A stretch of 64,000 nucleotides of DNA from Deltaproteobacteria bacterium (GCA_022340465.1 JAJDNW010000020.1:52612-116611), one strand, 5' to 3'. Shown: positions 43,611 to 53,172, numbered from the stretch's first letter. Program-made: numbers and translations. Notes: a model not told the origin generated them from the letters alone.

Positions 43611-45353
43611 TCAGCCATCAATGGGTTTGACGCAACAGAACGACCAGATGTTGCCGATCCCCTCGACCATCTCCACCCATCCGGAAAAACGATCCGTGCG
43701 GGCCGCCTCCAGCACGTTGGGGTTGTACAGCGGTATATAGGGAACGTCCTCCATTAGTATCCGCTGCATTTCCCATATGGTTTCACGGCGTTTGTATCGA
43801 TCCATCTGTCCGCGCTGCTTGTTCCTGAGTGCGTCGAATGTCTTGTTCCGGTAGCCGCTCATGTTCCAGCCGCGCTCCTTGTCCTGCTTCGAATAGAAAA
43901 ACGTCCCCACGTAATCAGGATCCAGATTGAGTTTTCCATACCCCAGGATAAAAGCGTCGAAATCCCGTTTGCCCTTCACCTGCTCCAGAAGGGCGCTGAA
44001 GGCCATGGGGCGGGCATAGACCATTATGCCCAGATCACGCATCCACTCCTGAATCATCAACCCGGCAAAGGCCCGCCGGGGGTCATAGTCGGCCGGAGGC
44101 GTCAGGATCGTGATCCGCTGCATGGGGGTTCCGTTCGGTAAGCGCAATTCTTCACCCCTGGTTACCCTGCCCTGACTGTCAACCGGCGGAACCTCCCAAC
44201 TGTATCCCCTGGCCTTCAAAAGTTCATAAGCCAGTTTGACACGCCGATCATGGTCCAGCCCCTCGCCGTAGCGTACAACCCGGGGATTGTGATAAAACGC
44301 GTTTCCCGGCGGCACCACCGAATTCAACACGGTGCCGTACCCTTGCAGAATCCGTGAAATGATAAACTCCTTGTCGATGATCGTGGCGATGGCCCTCCTC
44401 AAAACGACATCGTCAAAGGGCGGTTTGCGGACATTGAACCCCATGTAATAAAGAGCGCTTTTCTGATTGTGAAATACGCGGATGTGAGGCTCAAGCGTCA
44501 GATTCTCGATGTAGCCGGGTTGGATCCCCCACCAGAACATGTCGATGTTGCCCTTTTTGAGAGCCAGGATGGCCACGTCCGAAGTCCCGTAGAACTCGAA
44601 CAGAATACTGTCGATAAAGGGCCCCAGCAAATGCCCGCCGATCTCCTGGCCGCTGCCGAAGAAGTAGGGATTTCTCACCATGTGCAGGTAGGCACCCGCT
44701 TTATATTCCTTGACCACGAAGGGGCCGGTTCCCATGGGGTGTTCGATCCGAAAGCTCTGCAGCGTTCTAAGCGGCTTCTCGGCCTTTTGGGCCGCCTCGG
44801 TCAGTGCTTTCCACTCCCTGCTAGAAACGATCGGTGCAATCAGCGCCCTGGATAAAAAGGTGGCCGAAGGCTTTTTCAAATAAAAAATCACCGTGTGTGC
44901 ATCCGGTGTCTCAATCTTTTTTATCGCCTTCCATCTGCTGGCATAACCCGGAATGTTAAAATCGGTGATGATCCTGCCGGTGAACACCACATCGTCGGCG
45001 GTGAAATCCGATCCATCAGCCCATTTTGCTTTTCTCAGCCCGATCCTGTAGGAGATGTTTTCCTCATCATACACCGGTGCTTCGACCGCCAACCATGGTA
45101 TCAGTTCCAGGGTCTTCGGGTCGCGGATATACAACGCCTGGTAGATCTGGGTCAAAATCTTGCGTGAATTCGCATCGCTTGCCAGCCAGATGTTGAGCGT
45201 TCTGGGCTCCTCGGGCAAACCGATGCGCAGCATGCGCTCCGGTGTGTCACCCCGACAGGCAACAAACAGGGTCAAAACCAGCGTAAACAGCATCCAGGCC
45301 GGCCATCTGCCGGCGGCACTCTTTTTATTTTCTGTACGGTCTTGTGTTCTCAT
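43611..45353 (-). CDS. Peptide ABC transporter substrate-binding lipoprotein (SBP family 5)
   Basis: 580 aa. Signal with a lipobox (TLVLTLFVAC-R), so membrane-anchored in the periplasm or on its surface. SBP_bac_5 features: LRIGLPEEPRTLNIWLASDA, YRIGLRKAKWADGSDFTADD and the mid-domain MGFNVRKPPFDDVVLRRAI. The family binds peptides, nickel chelates, glutathione and related compounds; specificity cannot be read. Its start overlaps the 3' end of the GshB-like gene by 29 bp, so the two are translationally linked. Confidence 0.92.
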   Translation of the reverse strand: MRTQDRTENKKSAAGRWPAWMLFTLVLTLFVACRGDTPERMLRIGLPEEPRTLNIWLASDANSRKILTQIYQALYIRDPKTLELIPWLAVEAPVYDEENISYRIGLRKAKWADGSDFTADDVVFTGRIITDFNIPGYASRWKAIKKIETPDAHTVIFYLKKPSATFLSRALIAPIVSSREWKALTEAAQKAEKPLRTLQSFRIEHPMGTGPFVVKEYKAGAYLHMVRNPYFFGSGQEIGGHLLGPFIDSILFEFYGTSDVAILALKKGNIDMFWWGIQPGYIENLTLEPHIRVFHNQKSALYYMGFNVRKPPFDDVVLRRAIATIIDKEFIISRILQGYGTVLNSVVPPGNAFYHNPRVVRYGEGLDHDRRVKLAYELLKARGYSWEVPPVDSQGRVTRGEELRLPNGTPMQRITILTPPADYDPRRAFAGLMIQEWMRDLGIMVYARPMAFSALLEQVKGKRDFDAFILGYGKLNLDPDYVGTFFYSKQDKERGWNMSGYRNKTFDALRNKQRGQMDRYKRRETIWEMQRILMEDVPYIPLYNPNVLEAARTDRFSGWVEMVEGIGNIWSFCCVKPIDG

Positions 45354-46338
45354 GCTTCAGTTCTGCCACTTTCCGTTCGATAAAATCGATGACATCCGCT
45401 TCGAGTTTGACCCCATCGAGACGGTTGATTCTCGGTATGCCGCCCGGGCTCACGCAGTTTATCTCCACCAGTTTATCTCCGATCAGATCGATTCCCACAA
45501 AATAAAGGCCGTCGCAAATGAGCTTGTCCTTGATGGCCGCGCATATCTCACGCTGCTTCCGGTCGACCCGATGTTTGTGTACGGTTCCACCGGCATGGAC
45601 GTTGGTGCGGAAATCCCCCTCTCTGGGCGTTCTGCGGTATGCGCCCATTATCTCGCCGTTCAGCAGCAAGATGCGGACATCGCCGTGGGATTTTACGACA
45701 TGGATGTATTCCTGTACCATGATTTGTTCACGTTCGGGGTACCTTTTGTAGTCCTTGACATAGTAGCCGATCAGGGAATTGAGGTTTTCCTGGTCGCGGT
45801 TGCTTACCTTGATGACCCCTTCTCCGCCAAACCGCTGCAACGGTTTGATCACCATGGCACCGCCGAAATCGTCGATTATCTTCTTTAGCCGCAAGGGGTC
45901 CCTGGAGACATGGGTTTCGGGAATGATACCCGGAAAATTGAGGATGTAGAGTTTGCTGTTGCCCAATATCTGGCCGCCGGTGCTGTTGATCATGAATACA
46001 TTGCCGTTCACGGGCGCCAGCAATTCCATGACCTGGTAGTTCAAGGGCGGGTTTTTCCTTAAAAACAAGGCGTCCAGATCCGTCAGGATCTCGAAAATGA
46101 GGTCGTCTTTTTGCAGGCATTGAATCAGGCACTTCCAGTAGTCGACAATGCCCAGATCCGGCGGCACGGTGATGTTCCACATTCTTGCCACCACCCGGTT
46201 GTCCCTGATGTACACATCGTGGGGCTCGAGAAAATAGACCGTATGCCCCCGTTGATTGCATTCGTACATCAAGTAACTGGTGGTTTCCCATTGTGGATCA
46301 ATCGTTTCCAGATTGTCCATCATAAAGGCGATTTCCAT
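45325..46338 (-). CDS. GshB-like ATP-grasp ligase
   Basis: 337 aa. The N-terminal domain resembles prokaryotic glutathione synthetase (AFMMDNLETIDPQWETTSYL, HTVYFLEPHDVYIRDN), followed by the ATP-grasp fold (GGAMVIKPLQRFGGEGVIKV, IMVQEYI..GDVRILLLNGE, GIDLIGDKLVEINCVSPGGI). GshB joins gamma-glutamylcysteine and glycine. No gshA is in this window, so another acceptor is possible. It heads a run with an Opp-type peptide transporter, suggesting that the ligase and the importer handle the same small peptide. The ATG at 46338 has a GAGG site. Confidence 0.8.
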   Translation of the reverse strand: MEIAFMMDNLETIDPQWETTSYLMYECNQRGHTVYFLEPHDVYIRDNRVVARMWNITVPPDLGIVDYWKCLIQCLQKDDLIFEILTDLDALFLRKNPPLNYQVMELLAPVNGNVFMINSTGGQILGNSKLYILNFPGIIPETHVSRDPLRLKKIIDDFGGAMVIKPLQRFGGEGVIKVSNRDQENLNSLIGYYVKDYKRYPEREQIMVQEYIHVVKSHGDVRILLLNGEIMGAYRRTPREGDFRTNVHAGGTVHKHRVDRKQREICAAIKDKLICDGLYFVGIDLIGDKLVEINCVSPGGIPRINRLDGVKLEADVIDFIERKVAELKHENTRPYRK

Positions 46339-46418
46339 GCGATCCTCGGTTTGTGAGAATAATTCGCGCAGCATACCTTTCTTCAAACAAAAATGCAAAC
46401 AGATACAAAATTCAACTA

Positions 46419-46472
46419 TTGAAGATTCCCCGTCGCAAGCTGCGGGGAATGCGCTCGCTTTCTTCGGTTCAA
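46419..46472 (+). repeat. 119-bp repeat, copy 5 (internally deleted, 54 bp)
   Basis: Starts TTGAAGATTCCCCG and ends GCGCTCGCTTTCTTCGGTTC-AA, joining the left and right ends of the element with the middle missing. The TTGAA/TTCAA ends are retained. It lies upstream of the GshB-like gene and beyond the stop of the fusion transporter gene. Confidence 0.7.
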
Positions 46473-46504
46473 GTCGTGATAAATGATCTTTAATCTTTCA
46501 CAGT

Positions 46505-49500
46505 TTACCCGGGATGGGACCCCTGCTTTATTTTTTCATGCAGGGTGCGGATGCGGCTGCTCAACACTTTGCAGATCGTCAATGCTATCTGGGGATACTC
46601 CCTGACGATTTCGTTGAATTCCTGTTTGTGCAGGACCAGCAATCGGGACTCACTTTCCGTACGGATGGTGGCCGAGCGGGGGACGTCCTCGAAGAGTGCC
46701 ATTTCCCCGAAATAGTCCCCCTCCCGGATACGATCCACTTCAATTTCGTTTCCCCCGGCATCGCCGATGTGAACGGACACCTCCCCGCTGATGATCAGGT
46801 ACATGGTTTCTCCCATGTCCCCTCTTTTGATGACGATCTCACCGGGTTCATATTGCACCTCCTCCGTCACCGATCCGACGGCCGCCAGTTCCGATACGGT
46901 GAGCCCCTCGAACATTTCAATTTTCTTCAACAGCAGTATCTTGTCGGTAATGACAACCTCTTTGGCCATGTCACGCTCCTTTGCACGTTCCAGCAGCCCG
47001 GCGTTGATCAACACCTTGCGGGCGGCCTTCTTCAGGGAATCTTCCGCGGTCGCTTCGAGAGTCATCAAGGCGTCCCGGTCCGTCTCTTCCAACCGCTCCG
47101 GGGCAATCAGATTCAGATAGAGGTGGAGCGACAACCATTCATTCCGCTCTTCCAGCCACTCCAGATAGCTTTGCTTGCCCTCACCGAACGCGGGAAGTTT
47201 GAAGTGCCGCCTCCCGACAGCCAGTTTCTCCGAGAAAGACGCCCCCCCTAAAAGCGGCAGCAGAATCTTCGACAGGGACCGGTCCAGAAGATCGTCCAAC
47301 GCTTCCATGCTGTTGGCTCTCTGCATGCCGTCCGCAGAATAAATTCCCCGTCCGACGATCTTCATCTGTCCGGTTTTGTCCTGCAAGGCCAGCACCCGCA
47401 ACACATTTTCGATTTCCAGTCTGCTTTTCTGCTCCAGGTGATCCACCAGGAGGCTGCGGGCTTCGGAATCGGGATACCTTTTGACATACGCCACCGCCAC
47501 GAGATAGGCATAGCATGCATTCAGTTGCGTCCGTGCAAAACGATAGGCTTCGATATCGCCGATATTCAGCGTTTCCAAAAGGTCGAAAACACCTTCGCGG
47601 ATCTTGCGCCGCGGTATGTTGAGCGACTCGATCAGCAACTGGCCGTTCTGGTACTCGGCCGCTTTGATCTTTTCCCTGGCCAGGCGGTGCAGTGTTTCGG
47701 AAGCGTCGCCCATCATGGCTATCGCCACCCTCAGCGTGTCATCATCTTCGATGTTGAACGCTTCCAGGGCGGACCGGCGCACCTGTTGATCGTCGTGACC
47801 GAGAAAGGGCTTGACGAGTCCGTTGATACCGGGTGCGTCGAGCTGATGCAGGCTCTGGATCACCCGGTGGGCCATGAAGTGGTTTTCTTCCTCCGCCAGA
47901 ATCTCCTTCAGTTGTTCAACAAAGCGGGCATCTTTCGAGGCCCCGGCGGCAATGACACCCGCCAGCCGGTCGTCCCGGGAAGAGGCCTGCAGCCACGTGT
48001 CGATGATATTGCAGTACTTTTCCGGCTCCCGGCGGCAGAGGCCCGCGGCTGCAAGGGCTCTGACCTCGGGAGCCTCCGCTTGCGCATACGCCTCGCGATT
48101 GAGCTGCCAAGACAACGCCAGGTCCAGCCGGTTGGCCGCCGTAATGATGGCGGCCATCAGGGCCGGCTTGCGATAGTCGACCAGTTTGGGAAAAACCTCG
48201 GCCGCCTCCGCCTCCGGTGCCGAAGAAAGCAGGGCGAGAAGTCCTATGCGGGTCTGGTCGTCCTGTTCCTGCAACATGTTCAGAATGTTGGCGTCCAGTT
48301 CTTCGACCGCCAGCGACTTCATCAGGCCCGCATACCACAGGCACTCTTTCCCACGCGTCGCGCGGAAAGTCTCCATCAGCTGTTCGCGAATCTTCCTGTC
48401 CCGGAAAAGCTCGTCCATATCCCGCTTTTCCATGGATTTCAGGTCCAGCATCCCCTTGGAAATCAGATTCAGCAATATCCTGGAATAGTTGCGCTTTAGA
48501 ATGTAGGGGGTGATGGCCATGGCCACCACAACGGGCAGGGCCACCAGCGAGAGGTAGCGGGGGTGAAACAGCTGGTTGAAAACGACCATGAGGCCCGCCC
48601 CGGTAAGTGTCCCGGCCTTGATGGCATAGCCCCTTAAAAACGGCATCATCACGGCCCGCTGGTCGGACGGCAGCAGCCCCGTGAGGACCGCCCGGGCCGG
48701 GAGGTGAATGGTGGATTTCAGCACATTGGTGGACAAACGGGCATAACCCGCTGCAAACTTGTTAAACCGCAAAAGCAGCCCTACAAAGGCCAGAATGTAG
48801 TTCACCGGATGAATCATCAAGGCCGTGGGCAGACCCCAGCGGCCGTAGAATCTGCCCACGAACAGCAGGATCACCAGGCTGATCGCGCTCATGGTGCCCC
48901 TGAAATAGCTCAAGAATGCCAGTTTACCCGGCTCCAGGTTGAAACTTTCGTCGACAACCACATTGAACTGAAAGTTCATGATCGGCAGGACCACATTGGG
49001 AAGCAGAAACAGCAGGATCAGGATCTTGATCAGCAGCGATCCCCTGATCATCGGCCTCACCCGTTTGAACTGGTCCAGGAAACCGGGCTTTTTTTTCTTT
49101 CCGCCGCCCCTTTTTTCCTTCACCAGCAGTGTGGGAAAATTTTTTCCGATCTGTCCCAGCACCACGGCCCCGGCAAGCATGATCAGAGTATAGATCAAAA
49201 GCAGGTTGTCCAGATCGATGGTTCGCGCCATGTAGGGCGTGCCGAAGCTCAAAATGATCTGGCTCACGATGGCACCGGCGGAAATCAGCGGGAAAAGCCT
49301 TTTGGACTGGCGGACGTTGAAAAGGTCGTTGGTCAGATTCAGATACAGCAGGCTGATCACCGACTCGAATTGCGTCTTCAACACATACAGCACCGGGTAG
49401 ATCAGAGGGAATCCCATGGGAATCAGCAACCGGAGGATGCCGATGGCCGTGCCGCAGAAAATGAAAATAATGGCTAGCAGGCGGGTGCCGGGCATGCGGG

Positions 49501-49726
49501 CGATGAACCCGGACAGGAAACTGATGATGCCCACCGCCAGAATCGCGTTGAGGAACATGATGATGGGCATCTTCTGTACGTCGTACCGTGACAGAAAGGT
49601 CGTGTCGGCGTAGTTGCTCAGGATGATGAAGCCGCCCACCAGCAGGAAGCGCAGCACCAGGGTCCAGAAAAACAGCCCGGTTTCATCCGCATAGATGTTC
49701 AGCCAGCTGCGCAGGGTTTTCAGCAT
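46505..49726 (-). CDS. NTT-like transporter/HEAT-repeat/cNMP-binding fusion protein
   Basis: 1073 aa. Residues ~1-430 are ~10-12 membrane helices in an arrangement like the ATP/ADP-translocase (NTT/MFS) family (LRFLLVGGFIILSNYADTTF, LYLNLTNDLFNVRQSKRLFP). Residues ~450-900 are HEAT-like helical repeats (EQLKEILAEEENHFMAHRVI, RRSALEAFNIEDDD). Residues ~940-1065 are a cyclic-nucleotide-binding domain (EPGEIVIKRGDMGETMYLII, GDYFGEMALFEDVPRSATIR). Whether it moves nucleotides is unknown; the cNMP domain suggests allosteric control by cAMP. Single gene between the repeat copy and the SUMF1-like gene. Confidence 0.85.
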   Translation of the reverse strand: MLKTLRSWLNIYADETGLFFWTLVLRFLLVGGFIILSNYADTTFLSRYDVQKMPIIMFLNAILAVGIISFLSGFIARMPGTRLLAIIFIFCGTAIGILRLLIPMGFPLIYPVLYVLKTQFESVISLLYLNLTNDLFNVRQSKRLFPLISAGAIVSQIILSFGTPYMARTIDLDNLLLIYTLIMLAGAVVLGQIGKNFPTLLVKEKRGGGKKKKPGFLDQFKRVRPMIRGSLLIKILILLFLLPNVVLPIMNFQFNVVVDESFNLEPGKLAFLSYFRGTMSAISLVILLFVGRFYGRWGLPTALMIHPVNYILAFVGLLLRFNKFAAGYARLSTNVLKSTIHLPARAVLTGLLPSDQRAVMMPFLRGYAIKAGTLTGAGLMVVFNQLFHPRYLSLVALPVVVAMAITPYILKRNYSRILLNLISKGMLDLKSMEKRDMDELFRDRKIREQLMETFRATRGKECLWYAGLMKSLAVEELDANILNMLQEQDDQTRIGLLALLSSAPEAEAAEVFPKLVDYRKPALMAAIITAANRLDLALSWQLNREAYAQAEAPEVRALAAAGLCRREPEKYCNIIDTWLQASSRDDRLAGVIAAGASKDARFVEQLKEILAEEENHFMAHRVIQSLHQLDAPGINGLVKPFLGHDDQQVRRSALEAFNIEDDDTLRVAIAMMGDASETLHRLAREKIKAAEYQNGQLLIESLNIPRRKIREGVFDLLETLNIGDIEAYRFARTQLNACYAYLVAVAYVKRYPDSEARSLLVDHLEQKSRLEIENVLRVLALQDKTGQMKIVGRGIYSADGMQRANSMEALDDLLDRSLSKILLPLLGGASFSEKLAVGRRHFKLPAFGEGKQSYLEWLEERNEWLSLHLYLNLIAPERLEETDRDALMTLEATAEDSLKKAARKVLINAGLLERAKERDMAKEVVITDKILLLKKIEMFEGLTVSELAAVGSVTEEVQYEPGEIVIKRGDMGETMYLIISGEVSVHIGDAGGNEIEVDRIREGDYFGEMALFEDVPRSATIRTESESRLLVLHKQEFNEIVREYPQIALTICKVLSSRIRTLHEKIKQGSHPG

Positions 49727-49769
49727 TCAAGTCATCCTGTTTGATGAATTCCGGCTACGATTCCGTTTG

Positions 49770-50609
49770 TTAAAGCGCTTCCCTGGCCACTCTGAACCCG
49801 ATGATCTTGATCCGGTTGGACGGGTGTGAATAGGCCCGGTTGGCGGAACGCAGGTCATACCATTTCGAAGCCCAGCCACCGCCGCGGCGCACCCGATGGT
49901 TGCCCTCGGATGGGCCCGTGGGGTCCTTGACGGGTTCCAGATCGTAATCGCCATACCAGTCCTGGCACCATTCCCAGACGTTGCCTTGCATGTCGTAAAG
50001 CCCCCAGGCATTGGGGGCAAAGGTCTTGACCGGGGCCGGTTTTCCGGCGTCAAGCTTCAGCGTATGCAGGTACTGCAGGCAGGCCCCCGACCCCTTTTTG
50101 TTCCCGTACATGGCTTTGTCGCACTCGATCTTGTCCCCCCACGAAAAAGGCGTCTGCGTACCCGCCCGGCAGGCGTATTCCCACTCCGCCTCCGTGGGCA
50201 GCCGGTACACCCCTTCGCCCCTCGCGTTGAGTTTCTCGATAAATTTCTGGCAGTCATTCCACGAAACGCGGGTAACCGGCATGTTGCCGGCGCCCCGTCG
50301 CCACCCAATCAGCGGCTTGCCCATGATGCTTTCCCACTGATCGACGGTCACTTCCGTGGACTGCATGTATATCGGCTTGGTCAGCGTGACGGTATGCTGT
50401 TCCTCTCCGCCGTGTCTGTCCCGCCCGGCTTCGTTTTCCGGGCTGCCCATGACAAACGTGCCTGCCGGAATAAGGACAAAGGTCATACCGATGGTGTTGC
50501 GATAGGTTTTTTCAAGGGCCAGGCTGGGTTGCGGACCCGCCAGCGCCGTCAGCAAAACCAGAAGGACAAGATAAAAAGGTGTGTGTCTGACTGTGCTGTT
50601 CGTGTGCAT
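49770..50609 (-). CDS. Exported SUMF1/FGE-domain protein lacking the catalytic Cys
   Basis: 279 aa. Signal peptide (~1-32, ending SLA-LEK), then a SUMF1-type domain: IPAGTFVMGSPENEAGRD, YRLPTEAEWEYACRAGTQ, WGLYDMQGNVWEWCQDWY, GGGWASKWYDLRSANR. True formylglycine-generating enzymes need a Cys pair near the last motif. Here that segment reads YDLRSANR with no Cys, so formylglycine formation is unlikely. Such proteins often bind or scaffold in the periplasm. The ATG at 50609 has a GGGGG site. It lies 43 bp upstream of the transporter fusion in the same direction. Confidence 0.85.
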   Translation of the reverse strand: MHTNSTVRHTPFYLVLLVLLTALAGPQPSLALEKTYRNTIGMTFVLIPAGTFVMGSPENEAGRDRHGGEEQHTVTLTKPIYMQSTEVTVDQWESIMGKPLIGWRRGAGNMPVTRVSWNDCQKFIEKLNARGEGVYRLPTEAEWEYACRAGTQTPFSWGDKIECDKAMYGNKKGSGACLQYLHTLKLDAGKPAPVKTFAPNAWGLYDMQGNVWEWCQDWYGDYDLEPVKDPTGPSEGNHRVRRGGGWASKWYDLRSANRAYSHPSNRIKIIGFRVAREAL

Positions 50610-50919
50610 GACATCCCCCTTCACAGTTGCCGCCTCTTGTTGTGGTTAATTGAATATTATCACATATTACCGCTAAATAAAATTGAATTTACCCCTGTTT
50701 TCCATCCGCGGACAAGCCCTCGCCGGCCGGGGCACGGTTGCGATTCGAACGGGAAACTGATTGACACGCCGTTGCCCTTCCTCTATTTTTCCCGCCAGGA
50801 AAATGAAACGAGAAAGCGGTTGCCCAAAAAACATTCCGAATAGCGTCCATCGTAATCGAGTTTCAATCGGAACAGACTTATGGAAATCGATATCATCCGG
50901 ATTCGTTCCCCTTTTTCTC
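50610..50919. other. 310-bp divergent gap
   Basis: AT-rich part next to the SUMF1-like gene (AATTGAATATTATCACATATTA) likely holds promoters for the divergent genes. The part nearest the GNAT gene is GC-richer and can be read as an N-terminal extension of it from a TTG at 50761, which I do not favour. No other feature seen. Confidence 0.45.
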
Positions 50920-52032
50920 ATGACAGCGCCCTTTAGCCAAGATGAAACTGAAAATCCTGCCGACATGGCAACCCTGACGAGGCTGGCGCAGGCCGGCGCT
51001 TCTGAATGCCGGCTGATCCGCCGCGGTGATTTTCCGTCCGATATGGAGATGTCGCCTACCCCCTGCCGGTGGTTTCCCGACATTCAATCCCTGGGCCTCA
51101 TGTGGGAAGGGGCGCTTCCCACTGCCCGGCAATTGACACAAATCACCGGCATTGAAGGCCTGAAATCGATTTTTTGGGAGGCCGGTTCCGGCCGGGCGGA
51201 TGCCATGCAGCAGGTGTTGTGGCAGGCCTCTCGAAACGGGGTGTGGAACCACCTTGTGTTTTCGGCGCAAAACAGACGCGCGGATGACGCTCTTTTGGGG
51301 TTTGCCCTGAACAATCCCAATATCGTCAACTCCTACAGTTTTTGCGCTGACCGGATCGTCACCACCATCCCCGGGGTGGAAGAGCGCCTGGCATCCCTCC
51401 AAAAATACGCGCGGGTGAAGCCGCTGCCGGGAAAGCCGCTTTGGAAAACGTTGGGCACGCCAGAATTATTGCTACAATTCTTGAACCGATTCGGTCATCG
51501 GCAGGTTCGGAACTGGATGCTGATGAAAAAAGACAACCGGGTTCACCGCATCGGTCGGTCCATTGTCTATTGTTATCGTCGGCCGCACGAACTCCCCGAA
51601 GGCTTCATGGAAGAAATCTGCAAAATGGTGGGGGCCGGTGGCTCTGTTGCCATGCAGCAGGTCAGATACAACCTCGAAAGAGCCTTTCTGATCGCCTATG
51701 CCATGGAATTCAACTGCATCGTCGGCAATTCCAGCCTGAAGCACCCCCGACCGGCGTACATAACGAGGCTGAACCGGCAAACCGGACTCGATTTCACTGG
51801 CTACCTCGAGAGGGGATACACCTCCGTAAGGCCTGAATACAGGGGGGCGGCGATCGGAACGCGGCTGCTTGAAGGACTGACCAAACGCACCGGTGGGAAA
51901 AAACTCTACTCGATCATTGCCGAAGACAACGTCGCCACCCAGAAAATAGCGACCCGCAACCGGACGCGTAAGATAGCCACCTTTTTCAGTGAAAAAGCAG
52001 GCAAGGAAGTGGGGGTTTGGGTCCCCGAGTAA
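50920..52032 (+). CDS. GNAT-family N-acyltransferase, two-part protein
   Basis: 370 aa from the ATG at 50920; the start is uncertain because no clear Shine-Dalgarno precedes it. The C-terminal ~180 residues look like an acetyltransferase: a beta strand FLIAYAMEFNCIVGNSSLKH, then TSVRPEYRGAAIGTRLLEGL, where R-G-A-A-I-G is the acetyl-CoA pyrophosphate loop. The N-terminal half (CRWFPDIQSLGLMWEG, WNHLVFSAQNRRADDALLGF) is unfamiliar and could be a degenerate second GNAT domain. It is followed by a strong terminator, then an ATP-grasp and a PP-loop gene on the same strand. The substrate is unknown. Confidence 0.65.
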   Translation: MTAPFSQDETENPADMATLTRLAQAGASECRLIRRGDFPSDMEMSPTPCRWFPDIQSLGLMWEGALPTARQLTQITGIEGLKSIFWEAGSGRADAMQQVLWQASRNGVWNHLVFSAQNRRADDALLGFALNNPNIVNSYSFCADRIVTTIPGVEERLASLQKYARVKPLPGKPLWKTLGTPELLLQFLNRFGHRQVRNWMLMKKDNRVHRIGRSIVYCYRRPHELPEGFMEEICKMVGAGGSVAMQQVRYNLERAFLIAYAMEFNCIVGNSSLKHPRPAYITRLNRQTGLDFTGYLERGYTSVRPEYRGAAIGTRLLEGLTKRTGGKKLYSIIAEDNVATQKIATRNRTRKIATFFSEKAGKEVGVWVPE

Positions 52033-52034
52033 AC

Positions 52035-52078
52035 GATTCTGCGCTCATTCCAGGGGGAATGCGCACAGAATCTTTTTT
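52035..52078 (+). terminator. Intrinsic terminator after the GNAT gene
   Basis: GATTCTG (52035-52041) pairs with CAGAATC (52066-52072), with an inner CATTCC/GGAATG stem, then TTTTTT. It starts 3 bp after the stop codon. So the ATP-grasp gene downstream needs its own promoter or read-through. Confidence 0.88.
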
Positions 52079-52241
52079 GTGACGCGGCTGCGCCGCTGTT
52101 ATTACGGGCAGATTTGATGTACAGTGAGGGGGTTCCCGCGGGGTTGTCCCCGGGGTTTTCTGTTAATTGCCGGCAAACTGAACGCTTCGCCGCTATCAGA
52201 ATTATTTACTTTGTGTTCTTTAGTGTCTTTGTGGTTGAAAA

Positions 52242-53162
52242 ATGCAAATTGGCATCATCACCGTACGCGACGGCAGCTACCACCCCAACGGCCGGCTCAT
52301 GGAGGCGGCGGCCGCACGCGGCCACCGGGCGGAGCTGATCCACCCCTACAGGCTGTGGCCCTGGATAGACAGCCGGGGGCTGGGATGCCAGGGAGAGCCG
52401 GATCCCCAATCCCTGGATGTGGTCCTGCCGCGCCAGGGAGCCACCATCGGCGATTCCAGCCTGGCGCTCCTCCACCACCTCGGCTGCATGGGACTACCCC
52501 TGGTCAATGATGCCGATGCCGTCCGCCTGTCCCGCAGTCAAATTTTAACCCTGCAGGCACTGGCGACCAGGAAGCTGCCGGTGCCGGAAACCCTGTTCGT
52601 CAACTCGCCGGCCGGCTTCGACAGGGCCGTCGTTCTGCTGGGCGGCTATCCCGTGGTGGTCAAACAGGTCAGCGGCCGCCAGGGTACCGGGATCCGCCTG
52701 GTGGAAGATAGCGCACGGGCGCAGGCGGTGATCGCAAACGAACTCGATCGGCGCGCCGGAATCCTGGTGCAGCGCTTTATCCCCCCCGCCAACCGCCGTG
52801 ACATACGGGTAATGGTGGTGGCCGGAAGAATCGCGGGCGCCATGGAGATGAAACCCCGGCAGGGAGACTTCCGGGCCAACTTCCATCTTACCGGTGAAAG
52901 CCGTGCCGTCCGGCTTGCCCGGGGGCATGAAAAGCTGGCCCTGGAGGCGACCGGCGCCACCGGTCTGGACATCGCCGGCGTGGACATGATCGTAGACGGC
53001 CACGGCCGGAGCTATATCGTCGAAGTCAACTATTCGCCGGGATTCAAAGGGCTGGAAAAAGCCACCGGACTGGACATCGCCGGCTGCATGATCGATTGTG
53101 CGGCAGCCAAGTCCGGCGCCCGGGAGGCGGGTAAAATTAAAAAAACAAACACCAAACACTAA
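52242..53162 (+). CDS. RimK-like ATP-grasp ligase
   Basis: 306 aa. RimK-type N-terminal domain (MQIGIITVRDGSYHPNGRLM, VVLPRQGATIGDSSLALLHH), then ATP-grasp: YPVVVKQVSGRQGTGIRLV, GILVQRFIPPANRRDIRVMV and the metal/phosphate segment IVEVNYSPGFKGLEKATG. The family makes amide bonds between amino acids or between an amino acid and a protein or small-molecule acceptor, using ATP. The next gene starts 10 bp later, so it is coupled to the PP-loop protein. Confidence 0.85.
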   Translation: MQIGIITVRDGSYHPNGRLMEAAAARGHRAELIHPYRLWPWIDSRGLGCQGEPDPQSLDVVLPRQGATIGDSSLALLHHLGCMGLPLVNDADAVRLSRSQILTLQALATRKLPVPETLFVNSPAGFDRAVVLLGGYPVVVKQVSGRQGTGIRLVEDSARAQAVIANELDRRAGILVQRFIPPANRRDIRVMVVAGRIAGAMEMKPRQGDFRANFHLTGESRAVRLARGHEKLALEATGATGLDIAGVDMIVDGHGRSYIVEVNYSPGFKGLEKATGLDIAGCMIDCAAAKSGAREAGKIKKTNTKH

Positions 53163-53172
53163 ACACAATAAA

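Noticed and set aside
49770..50609. Formylglycine-generating enzyme
   Set aside because: The active-site cysteine position is not Cys, and no sulfatase gene is nearby.
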